Of a DNA stretch of 64,000 nucleotides, positions 26,697 through 33,353 are shown in pieces (position 1 is the first letter of the stretch; every line of letters starts with the position of its first letter). The position numbers and the translations under genes were made by a program. The DNA is from Mycolicibacterium phlei. GTDB taxonomy: Bacteria; Actinomycetota; Actinomycetes; Mycobacteriales; Mycobacteriaceae. The notes under the pieces are model-generated. The model made no database searches. It was not told where the DNA came from and saw only the letters and a list, made by a program, of their open reading frames with translations. The stretch covers positions 3,906,001 through 3,970,000 of the forward strand of contig NZ_CP014475.1 in assembly GCF_001583415.1 (NCBI RefSeq). Reading direction: 5' to 3'.

Positions 26697-26725
26697 ACCG
26701 TAACCATGCGATAGCAGACTGTCAA
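26697..26725 (-). promoter_or_regulatory. Leaderless promoter at the head of the catabolic island
   Basis: TTGACA (26725-26720), 17-nt spacer, TACGGT (26702-26697) on the minus strand. The GTG start of the phosphatase gene is 6 nt further on, so the mRNA should start at the initiation codon. Confidence 0.7.
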
Positions 26726-26727
26726 TA

Positions 26728-26747
26728 GTTGATTGTAGACAATCTAC
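26728..26747. promoter_or_regulatory. GntR operator D
   Basis: GTTGATTGT-AG-ACAATCTAC: one mismatch in the left arm, perfect right arm. It lies directly upstream of the -35 box of the alkaline phosphatase promoter, at the start of the 16-kb minus-strand island. Confidence 0.8.
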
Positions 26748-26760
26748 TGGTCATGAAGCG

Positions 26761-27336
26761 TTAACCTGCGGTTTTCCGGGGCCGCCGCCCGAAGAGCCGA
26801 GCGAACTCGACGGTCGAGCGACGGACCGACGCGACCTCCAGAGACACCAGCAGCGTGTCCACCATGGCGAACGGCAGCGTCGTGGCCACCGCGCCGCGGC
26901 CGTACTCGAGGTGACAGGAGCCGGGGTGGATGGTCAGCCCGCGGGCCTGTCCCCTCTCCAGGCAGGTGCGGTCACCGGGACGCAGGGTGGTGGCGGTGAG
27001 GTCGTCGGATTCCAGGTCGTACGAGTCGATCTGGCCGGCCATCAGGAACTTGTGGATCTGAACCCTCTTGTAGCGGCCGGAGAAGCCCTGGGTGCCGGTC
27101 GGGGAGGCGAAGATGACGATGTACTCGCGCGGGCTGAAGTACAAAAAGCGCACCTTGCCGAGGATTCCGCCGGCCCTGCTGCCCACCCACCGGCCCGGGG
27201 TCGGGCTGACGAGGTCCGGATACGCCTGTGCGAGAAGGTCGGTGGCCCGGTCGACGAGTTCACCGCCGTCCAGCGGTAACCCCACCACCTGCTGTGCGAC
27301 GCCGTGCAGCACATCCGGATCGATCCGATAGCCCAT
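26761..27336 (-). CDS. ERG2 / sigma-1-receptor-like protein
   Basis: 191 residues that align along their length with the eukaryotic ERG2 C8-sterol isomerase/sigma-1 receptor family. Matching parts are YRIDPDVLHGVAQQVVGLPL at the N-terminus, WVGSRAGGILGKVRFLYF, SPREYIVIFASPTGTQGFSG, LRPGDRTCL and the C-terminal LEYGRGAVATTLPFAMVDTL. The Glu of the EYGRG motif, essential for ligand binding in the receptor, is kept. No N-terminal membrane anchor is seen. ATG at 27336 after GAGGGGAC. It ends an operon with two P450s, so a role in isomerising or binding a sterol-like or other hydrophobic substrate is plausible, but unproven. Confidence 0.8.
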   Translation of the reverse strand: MGYRIDPDVLHGVAQQVVGLPLDGGELVDRATDLLAQAYPDLVSPTPGRWVGSRAGGILGKVRFLYFSPREYIVIFASPTGTQGFSGRYKRVQIHKFLMAGQIDSYDLESDDLTATTLRPGDRTCLERGQARGLTIHPGSCHLEYGRGAVATTLPFAMVDTLLVSLEVASVRRSTVEFARLFGRRPRKTAG

Positions 27337-27344
27337 CTGTCCCC

Positions 27345-28556
27345 TCACCCGAACTCGATCGGCAGACTGGTCGGGCCGCTCAGGCCGAGCAGCGGCTTCC
27401 ACGGAACCTCGCCGGCCACCCGCGGGTTCGGCATCCGCTCGGCGAGGATCTTCAGCGCCTCGGCCAGCTCACGCCGGGCCAGGTTCGCCCCGAGGCAGTA
27501 GTGCGTGCCGCCGCCGAAGGTCAGGATCGGCGGCGGGTCGTCGCGGGTGATGTCGAACCGGGTGGGCTTGGCGTAGACGGCCGGGTCACGGTTGGCGGCA
27601 TAGGTGTTGACGATGATGAACGTGCCCGCCGGGAACGTGTACTCCCCCAGTGCGACGTCCTCGAGCGCACATCGCACCGTGCTGCACATCGACGGCGAGT
27701 GACGCATGGTCTCCTCGACGGTGCGCATCGCCAGCTCGGGCCGCTCGCGCAGCAGGGCCCACTGGTCCGGGTGGTCGCAGAGCACCTGCATGGACGCGGC
27801 CAACTGGCTGCGGGTGGTGTCGGTGCCCGCGATCAGGATGCTGAACGCGAGCATGCGCAGCTCTCCCGCGTCGAGTCGGTCACCGCTGTCCTCGACCCGG
27901 ATCAGTTCGGAGAGCAGGTCGTCGGTGAGATGGTCGCGACGGTCGGCGATCATGTCGTCGATGTAGGCGTCGAACTCGTCCCACGCCCGCAGCACCGTCT
28001 CCTGCTCGGCCGCGAGATCGCAGTCGAAGCTGACGATCTTGAAGATGTCCTCCGCCCACCGGGAGAACTGCTGCCAGTCCTCGCGCGGTGCGCCCAGCAG
28101 CGCACAGATGACCGGGACCGGGTACGGCCTGGCGATGGCCGTGACGAACTCGCACCGGCCGTCGTCGATGACGGCGTCGAGGAGCTCGTTGACGACGGTC
28201 GCGATGGTGGGATCCATCCGGGCGGTGCCGCGCGGGGTGAACGCCCGCGACACCAGCCCGCGCAGCCGGCGGTGCTCGTCGCCCTCCATGTTGAGGATGC
28301 TGCGGGTCACCCTGTCCCACAACGGACCCGAGGTGATTCCGTGCGCCGACAGGTGGATACCCGGCGGGATGCCGAACCGCGGGTCGCGCAGCACCGTGCG
28401 GGCGAGCTCGTAGGACAGCACCTCGGGCCCGATCGGGCCGAGCGCGATCGGCGCCTGCTGCTGGGCGTCACGGAATTCCGGGTAGATCTGCTGCGGCGTG
28501 GCGGTGACGTCGTAGCTCAGGGTCGGCAGCCCGGCCTCGAACACGCTGGCGGTCAT
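27345..28556 (-). CDS. Cytochrome P450 (first of two)
   Basis: 403-residue soluble bacterial P450. I-helix oxygen-activation motif AGTDTTR, K-helix ExxR in EETMR, and heme-binding loop FGGGTHYCLGANLAR with the Cys ligand. Related to actinobacterial CYPs that hydroxylate lipids, steroids or terpenoids; the exact CYP family cannot be assigned by eye. Start ATG at 28556 overlaps the VOC gene stop (ATGA). Only 8 nt separate it from the ERG2-like gene. No ferredoxin gene is present nearby. Confidence 0.93.
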   Translation of the reverse strand: MTASVFEAGLPTLSYDVTATPQQIYPEFRDAQQQAPIALGPIGPEVLSYELARTVLRDPRFGIPPGIHLSAHGITSGPLWDRVTRSILNMEGDEHRRLRGLVSRAFTPRGTARMDPTIATVVNELLDAVIDDGRCEFVTAIARPYPVPVICALLGAPREDWQQFSRWAEDIFKIVSFDCDLAAEQETVLRAWDEFDAYIDDMIADRRDHLTDDLLSELIRVEDSGDRLDAGELRMLAFSILIAGTDTTRSQLAASMQVLCDHPDQWALLRERPELAMRTVEETMRHSPSMCSTVRCALEDVALGEYTFPAGTFIIVNTYAANRDPAVYAKPTRFDITRDDPPPILTFGGGTHYCLGANLARRELAEALKILAERMPNPRVAGEVPWKPLLGLSGPTSLPIEFG

Positions 28557-28963
28557 GGCACGTTGGTGGCCAAGAGGGTCAGGGGCAGGCCGAACACGGA
28601 CAGGTCGATCTCGTCGAGATGCGTTCCCTCACCGGCGAAGTGCTGTTCGAACCGCGTCGTCGAGCCGTAGCGGCGGGTCAGCGATTCGGCGGCCGCGGCG
28701 TCGGGCACCTTCAGCACCACCGTGTACACCCCGTCGCCGTGACGTTCGAGGAAGTCGGCGACCTTCCCGGCGACCTCCGCGCCCGAGCCCGGGATGGGAC
28801 TGATCACCTCCAGTCCCCCATCCCAGTCCAGGTGGACCGTCAACCCGAGTTCGGTCAGTTCGCCGGCGTTGAACGTGAATCCGAGTCCGGTGAACATCTC
28901 GGTGACGGCCTGCTGCCGTTCGGGTGCGACGGCGAACACGACGTGGTGCAGTTTCGAGGTCAT
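28553..28963 (-). CDS. VOC/glyoxalase-fold protein
   Basis: 136 residues with the paired beta-alpha-beta-beta-beta units of the vicinal-oxygen-chelate superfamily: HHVVFAVAPERQQAV at the start, TVHLDWDGGLEVISP, VYTVVLKVPDAAAAESLT and LDEIDLSVFGLPLTLL. Probable metal ligands are His6 or His7 and the Glu/Asp residues of the second half. ATG at 28963 overlaps the stop of a 24-codon ORF and its stop overlaps the P450 start. VOC proteins isomerise or cleave oxygenated intermediates, consistent with a place after a P450. Confidence 0.75.
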   Translation of the reverse strand: MTSKLHHVVFAVAPERQQAVTEMFTGLGFTFNAGELTELGLTVHLDWDGGLEVISPIPGSGAEVAGKVADFLERHGDGVYTVVLKVPDAAAAESLTRRYGSTTRFEQHFAGEGTHLDEIDLSVFGLPLTLLATNVP

Positions 28964-29034
28964 GCCCGCACCAGCCCTCGGGGACGGACCAGACCGAGGT
29001 CCAGATAGGTCCGCTCAGGCACTGGGTCAGACAT
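28960..29034 (-). CDS. 24-residue small ORF coupled to both neighbours
   Basis: MSDPVPERTYLDLGLVRPRG plus four residues. Its ATG at 29034 follows GGGGAG at 6 nt, overlaps the preceding stop by 8 nt, and its TGA overlaps the VOC start codon (ATGA). The tight fit makes it a real translated element or a remnant of a longer gene. No domain is recognisable. It may serve to couple VOC translation. Nothing in the sequence proves a stable product. Confidence 0.4.
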   Translation of the reverse strand: MSDPVPERTYLDLGLVRPRGLVRA

Positions 29035-30076
29035 GGACGACTCCCCGGGGTAGCAGCAGCGGCAGATCGTTGTAGGTGGCGATGCCGGGTGGCGCCTTGA
29101 CGACCGCGGGTATCGCGGTGATGGCGGGCATCGCCACGATCGACAGACCCAGCATGATGTAGTCGTCGAGGGTCTCGCCGGCGAAGTCCGGTGACGGCTG
29201 GAAGCTCAGCGTCGTCTTGATCGTCGGGGTGCCCTGGACCTCGACGGTGTAGCCCATGTCGAGTTCCCAGTCCGGATCCAGGGTCTGGCCCTTGCGCCAG
29301 CGACCGCGGATCTCGATGATCTCCCGGCCGCCGGCGATGCCCTTCCAGGCCACGTCGACGCCTGCGACACAACCCTTCTCGATCAGCCAGTCGCCGGGCA
29401 GATGCAGGTCCTCGGTGGTCTGGGCGTAGGCGACGTCGCACACCACGCCGTCGAGGTCGACGCCGAGCGCATCGGCGACCAACAGCACGCCGTCGCGGAA
29501 GATCGCCGACCCCTTCTCGGTGATCGCCGCGAGATCGGGTGTGTCGATGGGATATCCGAACCCCATCGGCTTCTCGGTGGCCGGGGAGTTGTAAATCGTG
29601 GTGTCGATGGCCTCGGTGACCGACACCTTCTCGACCCGTTCCGACAACCCCGCCGACACGATCGCGAACAGTTGGATGAAGCCGGGATTGATGCCGCTGC
29701 CGAAGATCGTGGCCCCGCCCTCACGTCAGGCCTCGAGGATCCGGTCGCGGCCCGCGCCGAGGAAGTGGCCGGTGATGAACTCCGACGTCGAGACGATGTT
29801 GATGCCGGCGCGCAGGATCCGCACCATCTCGTCGACGTCGGCGAACATCGGGTTGTACACCACGCAGTCGGGTTTCAGCGCCAGCAGCGCGTCGACGTCG
29901 TCGGTCGCGGTGACACCGAGCGGTTCGATGCCGCACAACTCGCCGACGTCGCGGCCGACCTTGTCCTTCGACCACGCGTAGCAGCCGACCAGTTCGAGTT
30001 CCGGGTTCAGCGCGACCGCCCGCACGGAGCGCTTGCCCACGTTGCCGGTGGTCCACTGCACGATGCGGTACGTCAT
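29027..30076 (-). pseudogene. DapB-like NAD(P)-dependent dehydrogenase interrupted by an in-frame TGA
   Basis: Reads as one 349-residue protein apart from a single TGA at 29728-29726. N-terminal part: Rossmann IVQWTTGNVGKRSVRAVA, CGIEPLGVTATDDVDALLAL, KPDCVVYNPM. After the stop, in the same frame: GATIFGSGINPGF, YNSPATEKPMGFGYPID, PDWELDMGYTVEVQG. The intact paralogue at 37298-38371 has Cys at the aligned place (LEAACAEG), so TGC to TGA by one substitution explains the break. A truncated or readthrough product is possible. The family covers dihydrodipicolinate-reductase-like and amine dehydrogenases. It overlaps the P450 stop by ATGA. Confidence 0.85.
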
Positions 30077-31296
30077 GCGACCGCCGTCTCGACCGGATCG
30101 AACACCACGGGCACCGACCGGTAGCCGCGGGTGACCGAATTGCCGTGGAACACCGTGGGTTTGTCCGGGTCGAGGGTGAAGTTGGGCAGCCGGGTCAACA
30201 CCTGTTCGAGGCCGACCTGCAGCTCCAGGCGGGCGAGGTTGGAGCCCAGACACCGGTGCACACCGGCGCCGAAGCCCAGGTGCCGGTTGTCGCGACGGTC
30301 GAGGATGCACCGGTCGGCGTCGACGAACATCTTCTCGTCGCGGTTGGCCGACGCGTAGTTCACGATGACCGACTCGCCGGGGCAGAACCTCTGCCCGCTG
30401 AGCTCCACCTCCTTGGCGACGGTGCGCGGGATGCCGTGGATGGACCCGCCGAAGCGGATCAGTTCCTCGACGGCGCGGGGCAGGATCTCCGGTTCGCGGC
30501 TCAGCCGGTCCCGCTCGCCGGGGTGCGTCGCCAGGTAGTGATAGGCGAACGACATCGCGCTGGCGGTGGTTTCCAGCCCGGCCTGCACCAGCAGCATCGC
30601 GTTGGCCACCACATCGTTGAACGGCAGCTTCACACCGTCGATCTCGGCGGCCAGCAGCACGTCGATCATGTCGTCGCGAGGCGCCTGGTTGGTGCGCGCG
30701 CTCACCGCGTCGTGGATGTGCTGATACAGCCCACCCCAGGCGGTCATCCGCTGTTCCTCGGTGGCGCCGTTGAGCGCGGTGTCGGTCAGCTCGATGCACA
30801 GCGGCACGTCCTCGACCGGCAGCCCGAGCACGTACTTGAAGAACACGATGCCGGGCTGACGCCACGCGACCTGCGCGAGATCGCCGGAGCCGGAACCGAT
30901 GAACCGGTCGATCAGCCGGTCGGTCTCCTCGCGGATCTGCGGGCGCAGCGCCTTCATCCGCGCCGGCGAGAAGTACGGGTTGAGCACCTTGCGGAACTTC
31001 TGCTGCCGCGGCGGGTCCAGCGTGATCACCAGGTCGCCTGCCAACTGCTCGGCGCCTTCCGGTGTCGGGTTGCTGGAGAAGTGCTCCCAGTCCTGCAGCA
31101 CCCGGTAGCACTCGTCGTAGCGCACGGCCACCCACGCACCGTCGGGCGTCGCACTCAGGAACGGGTGGTCGGTGTGCAGGAACGGCGCCTGCCGTCGCAT
31201 CTCGCCGTAGACCTCGTAGAGGTAGTCGTTGTCGTTGAAGTCCTGGTGGCGCAGATCCCAGTTGCGCGCGTGCTCCTCGGGCGACCGCTGGCTCAT
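30073..31296 (-). CDS. Cytochrome P450 (second of two)
   Basis: 407 residues. B-C region with DPPRQQKFRKVLNPYFSPAR, I-helix VQAGLETTAS, ExxR in VEELIRFGG, and heme loop FGAGVHRCLGSNLARLEL. It differs from the other P450 in the I-helix (GLETT rather than GTDTT), so distinct substrate or regiochemistry is expected. ATG at 31296 overlaps the stop of the 139-residue membrane protein. It sits between that membrane protein and the interrupted dehydrogenase, giving a plausible hydroxylation then oxidation order. Confidence 0.93.
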   Translation of the reverse strand: MSQRSPEEHARNWDLRHQDFNDNDYLYEVYGEMRRQAPFLHTDHPFLSATPDGAWVAVRYDECYRVLQDWEHFSSNPTPEGAEQLAGDLVITLDPPRQQKFRKVLNPYFSPARMKALRPQIREETDRLIDRFIGSGSGDLAQVAWRQPGIVFFKYVLGLPVEDVPLCIELTDTALNGATEEQRMTAWGGLYQHIHDAVSARTNQAPRDDMIDVLLAAEIDGVKLPFNDVVANAMLLVQAGLETTASAMSFAYHYLATHPGERDRLSREPEILPRAVEELIRFGGSIHGIPRTVAKEVELSGQRFCPGESVIVNYASANRDEKMFVDADRCILDRRDNRHLGFGAGVHRCLGSNLARLELQVGLEQVLTRLPNFTLDPDKPTVFHGNSVTRGYRSVPVVFDPVETAVA

Positions 31297-31712
31297 GGCG
31301 TCGAGTTCTGCTCCTGCTGCGCGGCCTTGCGGGCCTCGGACTCCTCGTGGATGCGCACCAGTTCGCGGAACCCGATCCGGTCGTACTTCGGGACCGGCTG
31401 GATGCCCCACTCGTCGCGCGCGGTGTCCTTGCCCTCGGCGCCCTCCGGCGCGCCCAGCGGCGGGTAGGGCACCTTGCACTCCAGGGTGTCGTCGGAGTAG
31501 CGGACCTTGAGCAGGCCGCTGCAGATCTCGGTCAGGCTCAGGGTCGGCCAGCCGTACCACACCGCCATGAACGGCAGCGTGAACGCGCCCTCGATGACGA
31601 GCGCGACCAGGCAGACCAGCACCGCCCGCTTGATCCACTTGTGCATCCGGGCGTAGTAGGGCGTGGTGCCCGGGGGTAGCTGCTCAGTCGGCTCCTCGGT
31701 TGACACTGTCAC
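31293..31712 (-). CDS. Single-span membrane protein of unknown function
   Basis: 139 residues: cytoplasmic N-terminus, one strong hydrophobic segment VLVCLVALVIEGAFTLPFMA (about 31-50), then a hydrophilic domain containing two cysteines (EICSGLL, LECKVPYPP) and a charged C-terminus. GTG at 31712 after AAGGAG. Overlaps the P450 start by ATGA and follows the 229-residue membrane protein by 13 nt. I do not recognise the family. Its constant company in this operon with the P450 and the membrane pair suggests a subunit or electron-transfer scaffold; this is inference. Confidence 0.7.
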   Translation of the reverse strand: MTVSTEEPTEQLPPGTTPYYARMHKWIKRAVLVCLVALVIEGAFTLPFMAVWYGWPTLSLTEICSGLLKVRYSDDTLECKVPYPPLGAPEGAEGKDTARDEWGIQPVPKYDRIGFRELVRIHEESEARKAAQQEQNSTP

Positions 31713-31725
31713 GGTCGGCTCCTTA

Positions 31726-32415
31726 TCAGTCGGTGAAGATTTCGCGATTGACGGTGTGCAGGTACGGGATCGCGAGGAACGGGGTGATGTAGAAGATGTC
31801 GTAGAGCCACCAGCCGATGACCGGGAACAGCACCCCCGAGTAGCGCACGTCGGCGTACATGGTCATGTTGAACACGTAGAGGCACCAGATCAGCACCCCC
31901 ATCCAGCAGGTGACGATCATCCACTGGTGTCCCCACCGCTTCATCTGCAGGAACCCGATGGCGGCGGCGCAACGCATGGCGAAGACGGTCAGGATCATCC
32001 CGAACACCATCGACTTCTCCCCCGGCGCGGCGGCGCCGCCGACCCACAGCTCGTTGTAGTGCCAGAAGTAGCCCGCGTCGAACATCGCGCCCCAGCCCAG
32101 CATCAGAACCCGGTTGATCAGCGTGTGGTTGCCGACCAGATCCAGCGCCCAGCCCAGGCTGTTGAGCATGCCGTCGATCAGCACCAGATAGCCGATCAGC
32201 GTGACGATCATCGGGCGCACGGACAGGCCGGCGCGGGCGGCCTGACGCTGTAACCACACCCCGCGCATGAAGATCGGGAACCCGAGGATGCCCGGGGCCC
32301 ACATGCCCATCAGCGCGGCGCCGACGATCATCCACTTGTCGGCGCGCCGCTGCGCGAGCCGCGACGCCTCGTGGTGGTCCTCGAGCGTGAGGTTCTCGGT
32401 GGCGGTGGCGCTCAC
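31726..32415 (-). CDS. Multi-span membrane protein A of a paralogous pair
   Basis: About 229 residues with five to six hydrophobic segments. It is strongly similar to the protein at 35065-35760; shared blocks are MFDAGYFWHYNELW, GFLQMKRWGHQWMIVTCWMG, VFNMTMYADVRY and GWWLYDIFYITPFLAIPYLH. Conserved His, Asp and Glu inside or near spans (FWHYNE, WGHQW, PYLH) could bind metal. GTG at 32415 overlaps the stop of the 42-residue ORF (GTGA); the longer start at 32424 is less likely. No characterised family recognised. The neighbouring MoxR/VWA chaperone pair makes a metalloenzyme subunit attractive but unproven. Confidence 0.78.
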   Translation of the reverse strand: MSATATENLTLEDHHEASRLAQRRADKWMIVGAALMGMWAPGILGFPIFMRGVWLQRQAARAGLSVRPMIVTLIGYLVLIDGMLNSLGWALDLVGNHTLINRVLMLGWGAMFDAGYFWHYNELWVGGAAAPGEKSMVFGMILTVFAMRCAAAIGFLQMKRWGHQWMIVTCWMGVLIWCLYVFNMTMYADVRYSGVLFPVIGWWLYDIFYITPFLAIPYLHTVNREIFTD

Positions 32416-32540
32416 AGCGACCACCAGCCGCGTTCAATGGACATGTACAGCTGGATCAGAAACATCGCCAGCAGGTAGCCGTAGATGACGATCTGCAACA
32501 CGATCAGCGCCCGCTTGCGCTGTTTCTCCTTGGGGTCCAT
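32412..32540 (-). CDS. 42-residue membrane miniprotein
   Basis: MDPKEKQRKRALIVLQIVIY followed by GYLLAMFLIQLYMSIERGWWSL: a basic N-terminus, one transmembrane helix and an aromatic tail. ATG at 32540 lies 12 nt below the ATPase gene, with an AGGAAGGAATCTGC-type ribosome site, and its stop overlaps the start of membrane protein A. Size and placement suggest a small subunit of the membrane complex formed by proteins A and B. It mirrors the 35-residue protein upstream of the VWA gene. Confidence 0.7.
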   Translation of the reverse strand: MDPKEKQRKRALIVLQIVIYGYLLAMFLIQLYMSIERGWWSL

Positions 32541-32552
32541 GCAGATTCCTTC

Positions 32553-33341
32553 CTACGATGAGCTCGCCGCGAGGCTGGCGACCGCCACCTCACGCAGTCC
32601 GTCGGTGACCGCACCGTCGCTGGACAACGGGGCGAGGATGCACGCCTCGGCGGCGTCGAGTTCGGTCGAGCCCGCGGCCACCAGATGCGCGGCGGTGACC
32701 AGGACCCGTGTCGACGGCGGCTCGAAGTGGAACGCCTCGTCGGCGGTGCGGATCGCGGTGGCGCACGCGACGAGGCGGCGGGCGACCGCGAGATCGACCC
32801 CGGTCTCGGCGACGACCACCTCCGCCTCGCGGTCGGGCGGCAGGTAGGTCATCGGCAGCGTCACGAAACGTTGCCGGAACGACGGTTTGAGCTCCTTGAG
32901 CGAACTGCGGTACGCCGGGTTGTACGAGCAGACCAGCATGAAGGTGTCCGGCGCCTGCACCACCTCCCCGGCCCGGTCGAGGTAGAGGGTGCGCCGGTGG
33001 TCGGTCAGCGAGTGCAGCACCGCCAGCGAGTCGTGCCGGGCCTCCACCACCTCGTCGAGGTAGCAGATGGCGCCCTCCTTGACCGCCCGGGTGAGCGGCC
33101 CGTCGGTCCAGACGACGTCGCCGCCGGTCACCATGAAGCGGCCGACGAGGTCGGAGCTGGTCAGGTCGTCGTGGCAGCTGATCGTGACCACGGGACGGCG
33201 CAGCAGCGCCCCCATGTGCTCGACCAGCCGGGTCTTACCGCATCCGGTGGGACCGGTCAGCATCACGGGCAGCCGCTGCTGATAGGCCCGCTCGAAAAGC
33301 TGGACCTCGTTGCCGTTGGCGTAATAGGTGTCGGTGGTCAC
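32553..33341 (-). CDS. MoxR-family AAA+ ATPase (CbbQ/NorQ type)
   Basis: 262 residues. Walker A GPTGCGKTR, Walker B AICYLDEVVEAR, sensor-1 CSYNPAY and arginine-finger region FRQRFVTLP are all present. CbbQ/NorQ proteins act with a VWA partner as an activator that remodels or inserts metal into an enzyme (Rubisco, nitric oxide reductase). GTG at 33341 after AGGAGC. The partner gene lies 12 nt upstream. No Rubisco or NO reductase gene is in the window, so the client is probably the membrane pair of this operon. Confidence 0.92.
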   Translation of the reverse strand: MTTDTYYANGNEVQLFERAYQQRLPVMLTGPTGCGKTRLVEHMGALLRRPVVTISCHDDLTSSDLVGRFMVTGGDVVWTDGPLTRAVKEGAICYLDEVVEARHDSLAVLHSLTDHRRTLYLDRAGEVVQAPDTFMLVCSYNPAYRSSLKELKPSFRQRFVTLPMTYLPPDREAEVVVAETGVDLAVARRLVACATAIRTADEAFHFEPPSTRVLVTAAHLVAAGSTELDAAEACILAPLSSDGAVTDGLREVAVASLAASSS

Positions 33342-33353
33342 GAAGGCTCCTGG

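Noticed and set aside
29726..29728. Selenocysteine codon
   Set aside because: Position matches a Cys, but no convincing SECIS stem follows and the family has no known Sec members; kept as a point mutation.
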